9,672 bases of DNA from Verrucomicrobiota bacterium (GCA_020853375.1 JADYZA010000036.1:1-9672); one strand, 5' to 3'; shown: positions 1-7,424, counted from the first letter of the stretch. Program-made: numbers and translations. The notes: generated by a model from the sequence alone, not told the origin.

Positions 1-278
1 GTATCCGCTATGAATCCGAGTTTCTCGCTGATGATCAATTGTGTTTCAAGCTCCGCTGCAGATCCGTCGGCAATACGTAAAAAATGAATAAAGTCATTTG
101 CATGATGACGAGCACTTCCTTCGGCAATGTTTGAAGGAATACTAACCGAAGCCCGCCGCATCTGGTTGGTAATGCCGAATTTTTCAGATTCAGGGAACGA
201 TGCGGTCAAGCGATAGATATCAGCCACTACCGCTATCGCTTTCTTCCATACCTCTAAATCTTTGTAATCGCTCATCAT
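1..278 (-). CDS. Four-helix-bundle protein of the 23S rRNA intervening-sequence (S23/bAvd-like) family, 3' part missing
   Basis: This frame reads open from the ATG at 278 to the window edge, about 92 residues, with no stop, so the C-terminus lies outside. The translation starts MMSDYKDLEVWKKAIAVV and carries family hallmarks: the early (D/E)LEVWKKA segment, MRRASVSIPSNIAEG around residues 40-53, and DGSAAELETQLIISEKLGF near 70-90. Members are usually about 115-130 residues, so roughly 30 are missing. They fold as a four-helix bundle that oligomerises. Some are encoded inside 23S rRNA intervening sequences, and many others sit as solitary genes of unknown role. Two ATGs are adjacent (278 and 275), and either could be the start. 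The gene follows gmd on the same strand after about 95 nt of repeat-rich DNA and looks like an inserted passenger rather than a pathway member. The family call is from recognition of the protein pattern. Confidence 0.85.
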   Translation of the reverse strand, partial: MMSDYKDLEVWKKAIAVVADIYRLTASFPESEKFGITNQMRRASVSIPSNIAEGSARHHANDFIHFLRIADGSAAELETQLIISEKLGFIAD

Positions 279-283
279 GTATT

Positions 284-372
284 CGAGTTTGGAGTTTGAG
301 GTTTTGGGGTTGGTGGAGTGCGGTTAAGAGCAGGAAGACACCGCAAACTTCAAACCGCCGACTTCAAACTTT
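284..372. repeat. Degenerate purine/pyrimidine-skewed inverted repeat between gmd and the four-helix gene
   Basis: The left side (about 286-310) is a G/T-rich run of tandem-like units such as AGTTTGGAGTTTGAGGTTTT. The right side (about 344-372) carries the reverse-complement style units CAAACTTCAAACC and CTTCAAACTTT. Between them a perfect 6-bp stem, TGCGGT (319-324) with ACCGCA (340-345), closes a 15-nt loop. The whole is an imperfect inverted repeat that could fold as a hairpin on either strand. It fills the gap between the gmd stop and the four-helix start and has no T-tract, so it is not a convincing terminator. It may mark the edge of an inserted cassette that includes the four-helix gene; that is inference. 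Confidence 0.5.
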
Positions 373-373
373 C

Positions 374-1426
374 TCAAAATCCTTTCGAATACGGCGCGCC
401 GTCGAGGATTTTGAGATCTCCATCCGTCATGATTTTAACGAGTTCTTCAAATTTAACAGTCGGTTCCCAGCCAAGCTGTTTTTTGGCCTTGGCGGGATTG
501 CCGAGCAACTGTTCGACTTCTGCCGGACGGTAGTAGCGCTCATCCATGCGAACCACGATGTCGCCAGTGGCTTTGTTTTTCCCAACCTCTTTAACCCCTT
601 CGCCGTCCCAGACGATTTTGATGCCAACATGGCCAAATGATTTCTCGATGAATTCACGTACCGTGTGCATTTCGTTGGTAGCGACAACGTAGTCGTCCGG
701 AGTCGCCTGCTGGAGCATCATCCACATCATCTGGACGTAATCGGGAGCATAGCCCCAGTCGCGCAGGGCATTGATGTTGCCCATATAAAGACACTTCTGC
801 TGTCCGCGCAAAATGCGGGCAACCGCCATAGTGATCTTGCGTGTCACAAACGTTTCGCCCCGGCGCGGCGATTCGTGATTGAAGAGAATCCCGTTGCTGG
901 CGTGCAGGCCATAAGCTTCGCGATAGTTTTTCACAATCCAGAACCCGTACTGCTTGGCCACCGCGTAAGGCGACCGCGGATAAAATGGCGTGGTTTCTGT
1001 CTGCGGAACTTCCATCACCTGTCCATACAGCTCGGATGTGGAGGCCTGATAGAAGCGGCTCTGCACACCGGTTTCACGAATGCTGTCGAGCAGGCGAAGC
1101 GTTCCAATCGCATCCACCTCGGCGGTATATTCCGGAACTTCAAACGAAACCTGCACATGCGACTGGGCGCCGAGGTTGTAAATTTCACTCGGATGAATTT
1201 TTTCGATCAGCCGGTTCAAATTACTCGAGTCGGTCAGATCGCCGTAGTGCAGAAACATCTTCACGCCGGTTTCGTGCCGGTCTTTATAAAGATGGTCTAT
1301 CCGGCCTGTGTTAAACGAACTGGCGCGGCGGATGATTCCGTGAACTTCATAGCCTTTGTCGAGCAGCAGCTCGGCAAGGTACGATCCATCCTGTCCGGTG
1401 ATTCCGGTAATGAGTGCTTTTTTCAT
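374..1426 (-). CDS. gmd: GDP-mannose 4,6-dehydratase
   Basis: Converts GDP-D-mannose to GDP-4-keto-6-deoxy-D-mannose in the cytoplasm, the shared precursor of GDP-L-fucose, GDP-D-rhamnose and related deoxyhexoses. The 350-residue protein is a full-length extended short-chain dehydrogenase. It has the NADP-binding GITGQDG at residues 8-14, [15 protein letters not shown] at 33-47, the catalytic Thr130 and Glu132 in STSELYG, and the Tyr154/Lys158 pair in [10 protein letters not shown]. It also has [16 protein letters not shown] near 183-198 and the family C-terminal block [18 protein letters not shown] start it at the ATG at 1426 because an AAGG lies 6 nt upstream; a TTG two codons earlier (1432) abuts that AAGG and is unlikely. 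It is the last recognisable pathway gene in the minus-strand block, 96 nt after cysNC. The partner enzyme (GDP-fucose synthase or GDP-rhamnose reductase) is not in the window. Confidence 0.96.
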   Translation of the reverse strand: MKKALITGITGQDGSYLAELLLDKGYEVHGIIRRASSFNTGRIDHLYKDRHETGVKMFLHYGDLTDSSNLNRLIEKIHPSEIYNLGAQSHVQVSFEVPEYTAEVDAIGTLRLLDSIRETGVQSRFYQASTSELYGQVMEVPQTETTPFYPRSPYAVAKQYGFWIVKNYREAYGLHASNGILFNHESPRRGETFVTRKITMAVARILRGQQKCLYMGNINALRDWGYAPDYVQMMWMMLQQATPDDYVVATNEMHTVREFIEKSFGHVGIKIVWDGEGVKEVGKNKATGDIVVRMDERYYRPAEVEQLLGNPAKAKKQLGWEPTVKFEELVKIMTDGDLKILDGAPYSKGF

Positions 1427-1522
1427 GAGCAACCTTGGGTTGAGTTAACTGTGATCCGTTAGTCGATAAAGCGCATATGAGCGCAAACTCCTGCGCCCTG
1501 AATTTTAATTCCCGAATCGGTG

Positions 1523-3466
1523 TCAGCCGATTATTCCACCGGCCCGCAACTTTTCGATAATGCGATCCACGGACTGTTCGGCGGAAAGTTCAGCCGTTGT
1601 CAGTGTCAGCTCCGGTTTTTCCGGTGCTTCATATGGATCTGTAATACCGGTGAACTGCGGGATTTCTCCGGCGCGCGCCTTTTTGTAAAGGCCTTTGGGG
1701 TCGCGCTGTTCACACACCGCAAGCGGCGTATCAACAAAAACCTCCACAAAGCCTTCTCCAATGACTTGCCGGGCGGCCGCGCGGTCAGCGCGGTAAGGTG
1801 AGATGAATGCGGTGATCACAATGATACCGGCATCATTAAAAAGGCGCGCCACTTCTGCGATGCGGCGAATATTTTCCGTCCGGTCTTCCATAGAGAAGCC
1901 CAGATCGCGGTTGAGGCCGTGACGAATGTTGTCACCGTCCAGAATGTAACAAGCATGACCCATATCGACCAGTTCCCGCTCCAACTGCCGGGCGATGGTC
2001 GATTTGCCCGAACCGCTGAACCCAGTCAACCAAAGCGTGGCCGCTTTCTGGTTCAGCAGTTTGCAGCGGTCTTCGACTGAAACTAGGCTGTCGGTTTTGA
2101 CAATGTTCCGGCTGACTGGCAGAGAGGTTGCGGGTTTTGAAACCGCCCGGTCGATGATCATCCCGGCTCCGACCGTGATGTTCGTCATGCGGTCGATTAG
2201 AATAAACGCGCCGGTTGCGCGGTTTTTTTCGTAGGGATCAAAGGCGATTGGCCGGTGTAGAGTAATTTGTGTTCGGGCAATTTCATTCAGCAGAAGCTCG
2301 GTCTCCGCTCCGGTAGAAGCCGCCTTGCGCATCGTGTTCACATCCACTTTATAGCGGATATCAGCTAACACGCCGGGCACCATGTTGGTGGTCTGCTTGA
2401 TCAGATAGGATCGGCCCTTCTGTGCGGGAGTCTCGTGCATCCAGACCACCATCGCTTCGAATTCGTTTCCAATGTGTGGAAGGTTTTTGACTGGCACCAG
2501 CATGTTGCCACGCGAGACATCAATCTCATCTTCCAGCGTAACCGTGACCGCCATCGGCGCAAAAGCCTCGGGAATTTTCCCGTCGGGGCCGTAGACGGAT
2601 TTGATTTTCGAGGTGCGCCGTGACGGCAGACTCATCACTTCGTCGCCCGCCCGGATGATGCCCGACGCAATCGTTCCGCTGAATCCGCGGAAGTTTAGGT
2701 CCGGGCGCAACACGTACTGCACCGGAAAACGCATATCGACCAGGTTGCGGTCGGCGGAGATATTCACGTTTTCCAGATGGTGCAGGAACGTGGGCCCGTC
2801 ATACCAAGGCATCTTGTCCGACTTATCGACTACATTGTCGCCTTTAAGCGCGGACATTGGAATAAAGTGAATGTCTGTAAACCCAAGGCGGGCGACAAAG
2901 CCGTTGTAGTCGGCGCGGATTTTCTCAAAAACCTCTTCCGACCAGCCAACGATATCCATTTTGTTGACCGCGACCACCACGTGTTTAATGCCCAGCAGAG
3001 AACAGATGAAGCTGTGCCGCTTGGTCTGGGTGATCACACCGTAACGGGCATCGATCAAAATCACCGCCAGATTGCAGGTCGAAGCGCCGGTGGCCATGTT
3101 GCGGGTGTACTGATCATGTCCGGGCGTATCGGCGATGATAAACTTCCGCTTGTCGGTCGAAAAATAACGATAAGCCACATCAATGGTAATACCCTGTTCG
3201 CGCTCGGCCTTCAGCCCATCGGTCAGCAGCGCCGGATCGAAATCATCGCCGGTCGTGCCGTGCACTTTGGAGTCTTTTGTCACGGCGGCCAACTGATCCT
3301 CATAGATCATGTGACTGTCATAAAGCAGACGCCCAATCAGCGTTGATTTGCCGTCATCGACCGAGCCGCAGGTCAGAAACCGAAGCAGATCTTTTTCCTC
3401 ATGGCGGCGGAGATACGCCGCCACATCGCTGGCGATCAGCTCTTTCTCTTTAATTTCGTAAGCCAT
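1523..3466 (-). CDS. cysNC: Bifunctional sulfate adenylyltransferase large subunit / adenylylsulfate (APS) kinase
   Basis: With CysD, the N-terminal GTPase half makes APS from sulfate and ATP, driven by GTP hydrolysis; the C-terminal half phosphorylates APS to PAPS. The 647-residue protein shows the EF-Tu-like G motifs GSVDDGKST (34-42), the switch segment [14 protein letters not shown] (about 89-102), [12 protein letters not shown] (113-124) and NKMD (168-171). Beta-barrel domains follow to about residue 440. The APS kinase part begins near 460 with P-loop GFSGSGKST (482-490), then [15 protein letters not shown] (510-524), [10 protein letters not shown], and FISPYRADR (554-562). Both halves look intact, as in NodQ-type fusions. 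An AAGGA sits 5 nt before the ATG. The gene starts 18 nt after the cysD stop, so the two are surely co-transcribed. Confidence 0.96.
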   Translation of the reverse strand: MAYEIKEKELIASDVAAYLRRHEEKDLLRFLTCGSVDDGKSTLIGRLLYDSHMIYEDQLAAVTKDSKVHGTTGDDFDPALLTDGLKAEREQGITIDVAYRYFSTDKRKFIIADTPGHDQYTRNMATGASTCNLAVILIDARYGVITQTKRHSFICSLLGIKHVVVAVNKMDIVGWSEEVFEKIRADYNGFVARLGFTDIHFIPMSALKGDNVVDKSDKMPWYDGPTFLHHLENVNISADRNLVDMRFPVQYVLRPDLNFRGFSGTIASGIIRAGDEVMSLPSRRTSKIKSVYGPDGKIPEAFAPMAVTVTLEDEIDVSRGNMLVPVKNLPHIGNEFEAMVVWMHETPAQKGRSYLIKQTTNMVPGVLADIRYKVDVNTMRKAASTGAETELLLNEIARTQITLHRPIAFDPYEKNRATGAFILIDRMTNITVGAGMIIDRAVSKPATSLPVSRNIVKTDSLVSVEDRCKLLNQKAATLWLTGFSGSGKSTIARQLERELVDMGHACYILDGDNIRHGLNRDLGFSMEDRTENIRRIAEVARLFNDAGIIVITAFISPYRADRAAARQVIGEGFVEVFVDTPLAVCEQRDPKGLYKKARAGEIPQFTGITDPYEAPEKPELTLTTAELSAEQSVDRIIEKLRAGGIIG

Positions 3467-3484
3467 AAAAATCCTTGGCGGTAT

Positions 3485-4390
3485 CTAAAAATACCCGTCC
3501 TTCTTTTTCTCTTCCATTGAGGCGGCGCCGTCATAATCAATAACGCGACCCTGCCGCTCAGAGGTGGTGGTGAGCAGCATTTCCTGAACAATTTCCTCGA
3601 GCGTTCCGGCGCTGGATTCAACCGCGCCAGTCAGCGGATAACAACCCAGCGTGCGGAAACGCACTTTTTTCATCATCGGCTTTTCGCCCGGCTTCAATTC
3701 CATCCGGTCGTCATCAACCATGATGAGCGTTCCGTTGCGCTCAACCACCGGACGTTCCGCGGCAAAATAGAGCGGCACAATCGGAATCTGTTCGCGCAAC
3801 AAGTAGAGCCAGATATCGAGCTCAGTCCAGTTGGAGATCGGAAACACTCGGATCGACTCGCCCTTGTTCACTTTCGCATTATAAAGATTCCAAAGCTCGG
3901 GACGCTGGTTTTTCGGATCCCACTGATGAAACTCGTTGCGGAAACTATACACCCGCTCCTTGGCGCGGGACTTTTCCTCGTCACGACGGGCTCCGCCGAA
4001 TGCGGCATCAAAGCCATAGTGATTCAGCGCCTGCTTCAGCCCATCGGTCTTCATCACCTGCGTATGCTTTTCCGAACCATGCTTGAACGGATTGATCACA
4101 TCCTTGCCATCGGGATTAATCCAAACCTTCACATCCACCTGATACTTTTCGGCCATCAGCGAGCGGAATTTGTACATCTCGCGAAACTTCCACTGCGTAT
4201 CGACGTGCATCAGCGGGAACGGAATTTTCCCCGGAGCAAACGCTTTGTGCGCCAGATGAAGCATGACCGACGAATCCTTGCCGATGGAGTAGAGCATGAC
4301 TGGATTCTGAAACTCGGCCGCCACCTCACGGATGATATGGATGCTTTCAGCCTCCAACTGCTTCAAATGTGATAAATTGTACCCGCTCAT
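3485..4390 (-). CDS. cysD: Sulfate adenylyltransferase small subunit
   Basis: Catalytic adenylyl-transferring subunit of the GTP-dependent ATP sulfurylase, partner of the downstream CysN half. At 301 residues it matches the usual family length. The PP-loop [12 protein letters not shown] is at residues 35-46, followed by [13 protein letters not shown] (61-73), [20 protein letters not shown] (132-151) and the SNWTELDIW segment (186-194). The characteristic tail [20 protein letters not shown] lies at 278-297. The ATG at 4390 has AAGGGA 6 nt upstream. A 92-nt gap separates it from cysQ. That is longer than other junctions in the block and holds a set of TTTTCCA/TGGAAAA repeats, so an internal promoter or leader is possible. 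Confidence 0.97.
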   Translation of the reverse strand: MSGYNLSHLKQLEAESIHIIREVAAEFQNPVMLYSIGKDSSVMLHLAHKAFAPGKIPFPLMHVDTQWKFREMYKFRSLMAEKYQVDVKVWINPDGKDVINPFKHGSEKHTQVMKTDGLKQALNHYGFDAAFGGARRDEEKSRAKERVYSFRNEFHQWDPKNQRPELWNLYNAKVNKGESIRVFPISNWTELDIWLYLLREQIPIVPLYFAAERPVVERNGTLIMVDDDRMELKPGEKPMMKKVRFRTLGCYPLTGAVESSAGTLEEIVQEMLLTTTSERQGRVIDYDGAASMEEKKKDGYF

Positions 4391-4436
4391 TAAAATTCCC
4401 TTATTTAGAAGGAATGTGATCGTGTATTATGTGATT

Positions 4437-4481
4437 TGGAAAATCGACTGTTTTTTCCATAAAATACCCGCAACTGGAAAA
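4437..4481. repeat. Three alternating 7-bp inverted-repeat arms ahead of cysD
   Basis: On the plus strand TGGAAAA occurs at 4437-4443 and 4475-4481, and its reverse complement TTTTCCA at 4453-4459. The middle arm can pair with either outer arm, giving two mutually exclusive hairpins (loops of 9 and 15 nt) in the leader between cysQ and cysD. Neither is followed by a T-tract on the minus strand, so neither is a standard terminator. It may be an mRNA processing or stability element, a protein site, or chance in an A/T-rich gap. Confidence 0.4.
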
Positions 4482-4482
4482 C

Positions 4483-5277
4483 CTACAACGGCGCCGATAC
4501 CACGAAAAAGGGATTCAGCAGGGTTTCCTTATTATAGGACAAAGGATCGTTCGTGCCGTACTGCACAACGGTTCCGCCGGACGCCTCCACGATCGCCTGC
4601 GCGGCAGCCGTATCCCACTCCATCGTCGGCGCGATGCGTGGATAAACATCCGCCATTCCGGCGGCCACCATGCAAAGTTTCAGCGAGCTCCCGCTCGAAA
4701 CGAGCTCAACCCGACCTTTCTTTTCCAAAGCCGCAATAAACAACTCCGTCTCTGGGTTCATGTGCGAGCGGGACGCAACAACGCGGATTACCGATTGATG
4801 CTTGTCGATTTCTGATTTCAACGGCAACGCTTCGTAGTTTTTTTCCAAACCTTGGAAAAGATCGTCGCCAGTTGCGCGAAAAGCACCCTGCCCGACGATG
4901 CCGAAATAAAGCATGTTCAGCGCCGGAGCATAAACCACACCGAGAACCGGATGGCCGTTTTCGATCAACGCGATGTTGACGGTGAATTCGCCGTTCTTCT
5001 TGATAAATTCCTTGGTGCCGTCGAGCGGATCAACCAGCCAGTATTTTCTCCACGCTTTGCGGTGTTCATACGGAACCGTTTTACTCTCTTCGGAAAGAAT
5101 CGGCAGGCCGGTCTCTTCCAGCGCGTCGCAAATTATGTGGTGCGCCGCTTTATCGGCCGCGGTCAGCGGCGACGCATCTGATTTGAATTCCACAGCAACG
5201 TCACGCTTATAAATCTCCAGAATGGCTCCGCCCGCGCGAAGCGCCGCATCCGTTGCTGTTTTTAAAAAACCGTTCAT
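4483..5277 (-). CDS. cysQ: 3'(2'),5'-bisphosphate nucleotidase, CysQ-like (inositol monophosphatase superfamily)
   Basis: Removes the 3' phosphate from PAP (and possibly PAPS), relieving product inhibition after sulfate-group transfer; it is Mg-dependent and lithium-sensitive in the family. The 264 residues are full length. Metal and substrate motifs are SPLTAAD (36-42), LSEES with Glu63/Glu64, DPLDGTKEF (83-91, with Asp83 and Asp86) and WDTAAAQAIVEASGG (221-235, with Asp222). The ATG overlaps the stop of the upstream epimerase in an ATGA arrangement, so translation is probably coupled. Its place directly before cysD-cysNC supports PAP as substrate rather than inositol phosphate. A generic inositol-phosphatase-like activity cannot be excluded from sequence alone. 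Confidence 0.92.
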   Translation of the reverse strand: MNGFLKTATDAALRAGGAILEIYKRDVAVEFKSDASPLTAADKAAHHIICDALEETGLPILSEESKTVPYEHRKAWRKYWLVDPLDGTKEFIKKNGEFTVNIALIENGHPVLGVVYAPALNMLYFGIVGQGAFRATGDDLFQGLEKNYEALPLKSEIDKHQSVIRVVASRSHMNPETELFIAALEKKGRVELVSSGSSLKLCMVAAGMADVYPRIAPTMEWDTAAAQAIVEASGGTVVQYGTNDPLSYNKETLLNPFFVVSAPL

Positions 5278-6233
5278 ACGCCGAAAAATTCTTTATACCA
5301 CGCCACAAAACGACCCAGCCCTTCGGCCATGGATGTCGTCGGCTGATAGCCCAGCTTTTTCCGAGCTTTGGAAATATCGGCAAAGGTGATCGGCACGTCG
5401 CCGGCCTGCATGGGAAGCATTTCCATTTTCGGCTCAACGCCCAGTTTGGCGGCCAACGTTTTGATGAAATCCATCAGGTTTTCCGGCGTGCTGTTGCCCA
5501 GATTGAAAATTTCGTATGGCTCCAAACCATCAGCAAACAGCGCACCCTTCACTCCGGCGACGATGTCGTCGATGTAGGTGAAGTCGCGTTCCATTTTACC
5601 GTGGTTAAACACCTGGATCGGACGGCCTTTTAGCATCGCGTCGGCAAACAGCCAATAGGCCATGTCCGGCCGACCCCACGGACCGTACACAGTGAAAAAC
5701 CGAAGGCCGACCGTCTGCAAACCGTACAAATGCGTGTAGGAATGACTCATCAGCTCGTTGGCCTTCTTGGTCGCGGCATACAAACTAACCGGATTATCCA
5801 CCGGATCGGACTCGCTGAATGGTATTTTTTTGTTTCCGCCGTATACGCTGGAACTGGAGGCATAAACCAGTCGCGGAGTTTTCGCGTGGCGGCAAGCTTC
5901 GAGGATATTCAGGTGTCCTTCCAGATTGGACTTCTGATAGGCCGACGGATTCTGAATGGAATACCTCACGCCCGCCTGCGCAGCCAAATGGCAAACCCTA
6001 TCAAACTGATGTTGCTGGAACAATTCCGTCAGAAACCCGTAGTCTTCCAGATCGCCCTCGACCGCCGTGTAGCCCTTTCGCCCTTCGAGCCGCGCACTGC
6101 GGGCTTCTTTCAGCGAAACGTCGTAATAATCATTAAAGTTGTCGAACCCGACCACTTCATGGCCGTCGGCCAGCAACGACTCAACCATATGCATGCCGAT
6201 AAAACCGGCGGATCCTGTTACAAAAATTTTCAC
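5274..6233 (-). CDS. UDP-glucuronate 4-epimerase (NAD-dependent extended SDR)
   Basis: Predicted to interconvert UDP-glucuronate and UDP-galacturonate, supplying an acidic sugar for polysaccharide synthesis. From the chosen start the protein is 319 residues. It shows the NAD-binding GSAGFIG (7-13), DNFNDYYDVSLKEAR (31-45), HLAAQAGVRYSIQNP (82-96), the catalytic Ser region SSSSVYGG (126-133) and the Tyr152/Lys156 pair in SLYAATKKANELM. It also carries FTVYGPWGRPDMAYWLF (180-196) and HGKMERDFTYIDDI (211-224), the pattern that separates uronate epimerases from GalE. I prefer the GTG at 6233 because GGAGG (6243-6239) lies 5 nt before it and translation then begins MKIFVTG; an in-frame TTG at 6245 gives four extra residues but has no usable Shine-Dalgarno. 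It is the first biosynthetic gene after the NusG-like gene. Epimerisation of other UDP-sugars is possible. Confidence 0.9.
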   Translation of the reverse strand: MKIFVTGSAGFIGMHMVESLLADGHEVVGFDNFNDYYDVSLKEARSARLEGRKGYTAVEGDLEDYGFLTELFQQHQFDRVCHLAAQAGVRYSIQNPSAYQKSNLEGHLNILEACRHAKTPRLVYASSSSVYGGNKKIPFSESDPVDNPVSLYAATKKANELMSHSYTHLYGLQTVGLRFFTVYGPWGRPDMAYWLFADAMLKGRPIQVFNHGKMERDFTYIDDIVAGVKGALFADGLEPYEIFNLGNSTPENLMDFIKTLAAKLGVEPKMEMLPMQAGDVPITFADISKARKKLGYQPTTSMAEGLGRFVAWYKEFFGV

Positions 6234-6252
6234 CACATCCTCCAAGCAGGCT

Positions 6253-6334
6253 ACCGCCCTCGGTCAAACGGGGGTTTTTCCCCGAAACCTTCCATTTTGT
6301 TTTCGGCTATGTATTTCGCAATCACTCGCGAAAT
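6253..6334 (-). promoter_or_regulatory. Structured leader with three small hairpins between the NusG-like gene and the first biosynthetic gene
   Basis: In minus-strand order there is a 7-bp perfect stem ATTTCGC/GCGAAAT (6334-6328 with 6319-6313) with an 8-nt GAGTGATT loop. Next is a 5-bp CGGGG/CCCCG hairpin (6284-6269) with an A-rich loop, then a 4-bp ACCG/CGGT hairpin with an AGGG loop (6264-6253). No T-tract follows, so none reads as a terminator. NusG paralogues such as RfaH and LoaP are known to be recruited by hairpin-forming elements near the start of their target operons. The position fits that role, but the assignment is inference. Confidence 0.35.
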
Positions 6335-6340
6335 GAACTC

Positions 6341-6871
6341 TTATGCGGCCGGTTCCAGTGCCTCCATCGACACTTCCGCCTCCACCGCAGTTCCCATCAA
6401 TTCCATCAAAATTTTCACCCGTTCGCCGCCCGGAAGAACCTGCGTCACGATGGCACGCAATCCCCGCATTGCCCCATCAACCATCACGGCCTGATCGCCC
6501 GCTTTCAATTCCGGTTCTTTGATCAGAATGGCCGGACCATCCGCCATCTCAGCGCGAAGAGCCTCCACAATGACCCCGGGAATCTGGGCGCACTCGCCGG
6601 CAAAGCGGACCAGCCCCCGCACCCCGACCGCGCCGGAAACGGCGCGAACGTTTTTATTGAAATCAAACTGGGCGAACAGATAGCCGGGAAACAGCGCCTC
6701 ATCAAACCAGACTTTCCCGCGTACCGTGTTGCGCTGGAATCGGATACGAGGACAGAACACCTCGACACCTTCCAACCTTTGGAGCTGGCCGACAGCAATA
6801 TGCTCCCGTTTAGGCTGTGTGCGGACACAAAGCCAAGGACGCGGCGTTAGGTTTGGAATCATCTGTTCCAT
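6341..6871 (-). CDS. Specialised NusG paralogue, transcription antitermination factor of the UpxY/RfaH/LoaP type
   Basis: The 176-residue protein has an NGN domain starting at about residue 11 (PWLCVRTQPKREHIAVGQL, 12-30), the signature ALFPGYLFAQFDF (59-71) and a segment GVRGLVRFAG (83-92). A C-terminal KOW-like domain follows (about 121-173, ELKAGDQAVMVDGAMRGLRAIV). This is the NusG fold, which binds RNA polymerase and alters pausing and termination. The housekeeping NusG normally lies in secE-nusG-rplK. Here the neighbours are a regulator and sugar-nucleotide genes, the usual setting of operon-specific paralogues that allow read-through of long polysaccharide operons. It starts 4 nt after the regulator stop with no good Shine-Dalgarno, which suggests translational coupling; a second ATG at 6862 is an alternative start. 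Confidence 0.9.
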   Translation of the reverse strand: MEQMIPNLTPRPWLCVRTQPKREHIAVGQLQRLEGVEVFCPRIRFQRNTVRGKVWFDEALFPGYLFAQFDFNKNVRAVSGAVGVRGLVRFAGECAQIPGVIVEALRAEMADGPAILIKEPELKAGDQAVMVDGAMRGLRAIVTQVLPGGERVKILMELMGTAVEAEVSMEALEPAA

Positions 6872-6875
6872 TGCA

Positions 6876-7358
6876 CTAGTCAGGTTTCATAAAATTCGAA
6901 GCGAAGGGCAAAAGTGCGCCAGCCCGTTTCTGCCAGCCCTGTAACCGTTCTATCCGTTCGGCAATAAACTCTTTATTCTCCGAGCTGTCCTCTTCCAGCA
7001 AACTGGTTATCCGCGCTATTCGCGCCTGTCCGCTATCCAGATGAGGGCGAACCTGCTCATTGACAAAACCGGAGACGATTCTACGCAATTCAGCTTCCGC
7101 CGTAAAGAAATCGCGCCGATCGCCCGCCACATAAACCGAATTAACCGCCCCGAACGAACGAAGAATTTTCAAACCCTGACTGGTTGAACCCTTACTGATC
7201 TTCAGTTTTCGCATCAGGTCATCAATACACATCGGTTGTGGGGAGATAAAGAGAACGCCGTAAAGCTCCCCTACGGAGCGAGGTAGACTCAAAGCTCCTG
7301 CGATACGGACAAAAACATCCACGACTTCTTTTTCGAGCTCCGAAAGCGCCGACTGCAT
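6876..7358 (-). CDS. GbsR/MarR-type winged helix-turn-helix transcriptional regulator
   Basis: The 160-residue protein matches the GbsR branch of the MarR-like winged-helix family. Key parts are SVGELYGVLFISPQPMCIDDL (28-48), the recognition-helix region LKISKGSTSQGLKILRSFGAV (52-72) and the wing YVAGDRRDFFTAEAELRRI (76-94). A C-terminal helical part (about 95-145) is likely for dimerisation. The classical GbsR controls glycine betaine synthesis genes, but nothing of that kind is nearby. Here it heads a polysaccharide/sulfate-activation block, so the ligand is unknown. GGAGGG lies 6 nt before the ATG. Two palindromes cover its own promoter, so it probably represses itself and the genes behind it. 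Confidence 0.87.
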   Translation of the reverse strand: MQSALSELEKEVVDVFVRIAGALSLPRSVGELYGVLFISPQPMCIDDLMRKLKISKGSTSQGLKILRSFGAVNSVYVAGDRRDFFTAEAELRRIVSGFVNEQVRPHLDSGQARIARITSLLEEDSSENKEFIAERIERLQGWQKRAGALLPFASNFMKPD

Positions 7359-7382
7359 GGCACACCCTCCGATGATTCAGAT

Positions 7383-7402
7383 TGTTCATAAAATAATGAA
7401 CA
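7383..7402. promoter_or_regulatory. Perfect palindrome, candidate operator over the -10 of the GbsR-like gene
   Basis: TGTTCAT (7383-7389) and ATGAACA (7396-7402) are perfect 7-bp inverted arms around a 6-bp spacer, which is a size typical of a winged-helix dimer site. The spacer is exactly the predicted minus-strand -10 hexamer, and the site lies 24 bp upstream of the regulator start codon. Binding here would block polymerase. The assignment to the adjacent regulator is inference. Confidence 0.6.
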
Positions 7403-7418
7403 GCCAGGGCTTTAACAA
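7390..7418 (-). promoter_or_regulatory. Predicted sigma70-like promoter of the GbsR-like regulator operon
   Basis: Read on the minus strand, TTGTTA (7418-7413) and TATTTT (7395-7390) are separated by exactly 17 bp. Each hexamer matches consensus at 4 of 6 positions. Transcription would start near 7383, giving a short leader of about 25 nt that contains the GGAGGG ribosome-binding site. Confidence 0.5.
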
Positions 7419-7424
7419 GTTAAA
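7411..7424. promoter_or_regulatory. Second perfect palindrome, over the -35 of the GbsR-like gene
   Basis: TTTAAC (7411-7416) and GTTAAA (7419-7424) form 6-bp perfect inverted arms around 2 bp. The site covers the predicted -35 hexamer of the regulator promoter. Its sequence differs from the -10 palindrome, so it may be bound by a different protein or may serve divergent control of the nusA side. Confidence 0.4.

Noticed and set aside
1427..1432. TTG at 1432 as the start of gmd
   Set aside because: It directly abuts the AAGG that serves as Shine-Dalgarno for the ATG at 1426, and family proteins begin with the [12 protein letters not shown] segment.
665..1462. Long plus-strand reading frame opposite gmd
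   Set aside because: It is antisense to a clearly conserved enzyme, has no recognisable motifs or ribosome-binding site, and its Arg/His-rich composition is that of a shadow frame. The same applies to the long plus-strand frames at 2777-3346, 3926-4372 and 5730-6494 and to the minus-strand frames over nusA and infB.
1440..1522. GCGC-rich short repeats between cysNC and gmd as a terminator
   Set aside because: Stems are only 4-5 bp, compete with each other and lack a T-tract; the gap shows nothing else I can support.
6234..6245. TTG at 6245 as the start of the epimerase
   Set aside because: The GGAGG lies inside those extra codons and is well spaced for the GTG at 6233; the family starts close to the NAD-binding motif.
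6269..6284. CGGGG/CCCCG hairpin as an intrinsic terminator
   Set aside because: The stem has only 5 bp and is followed by three T residues on the minus strand; on the plus strand it is followed by GAAACC. It would not terminate efficiently.
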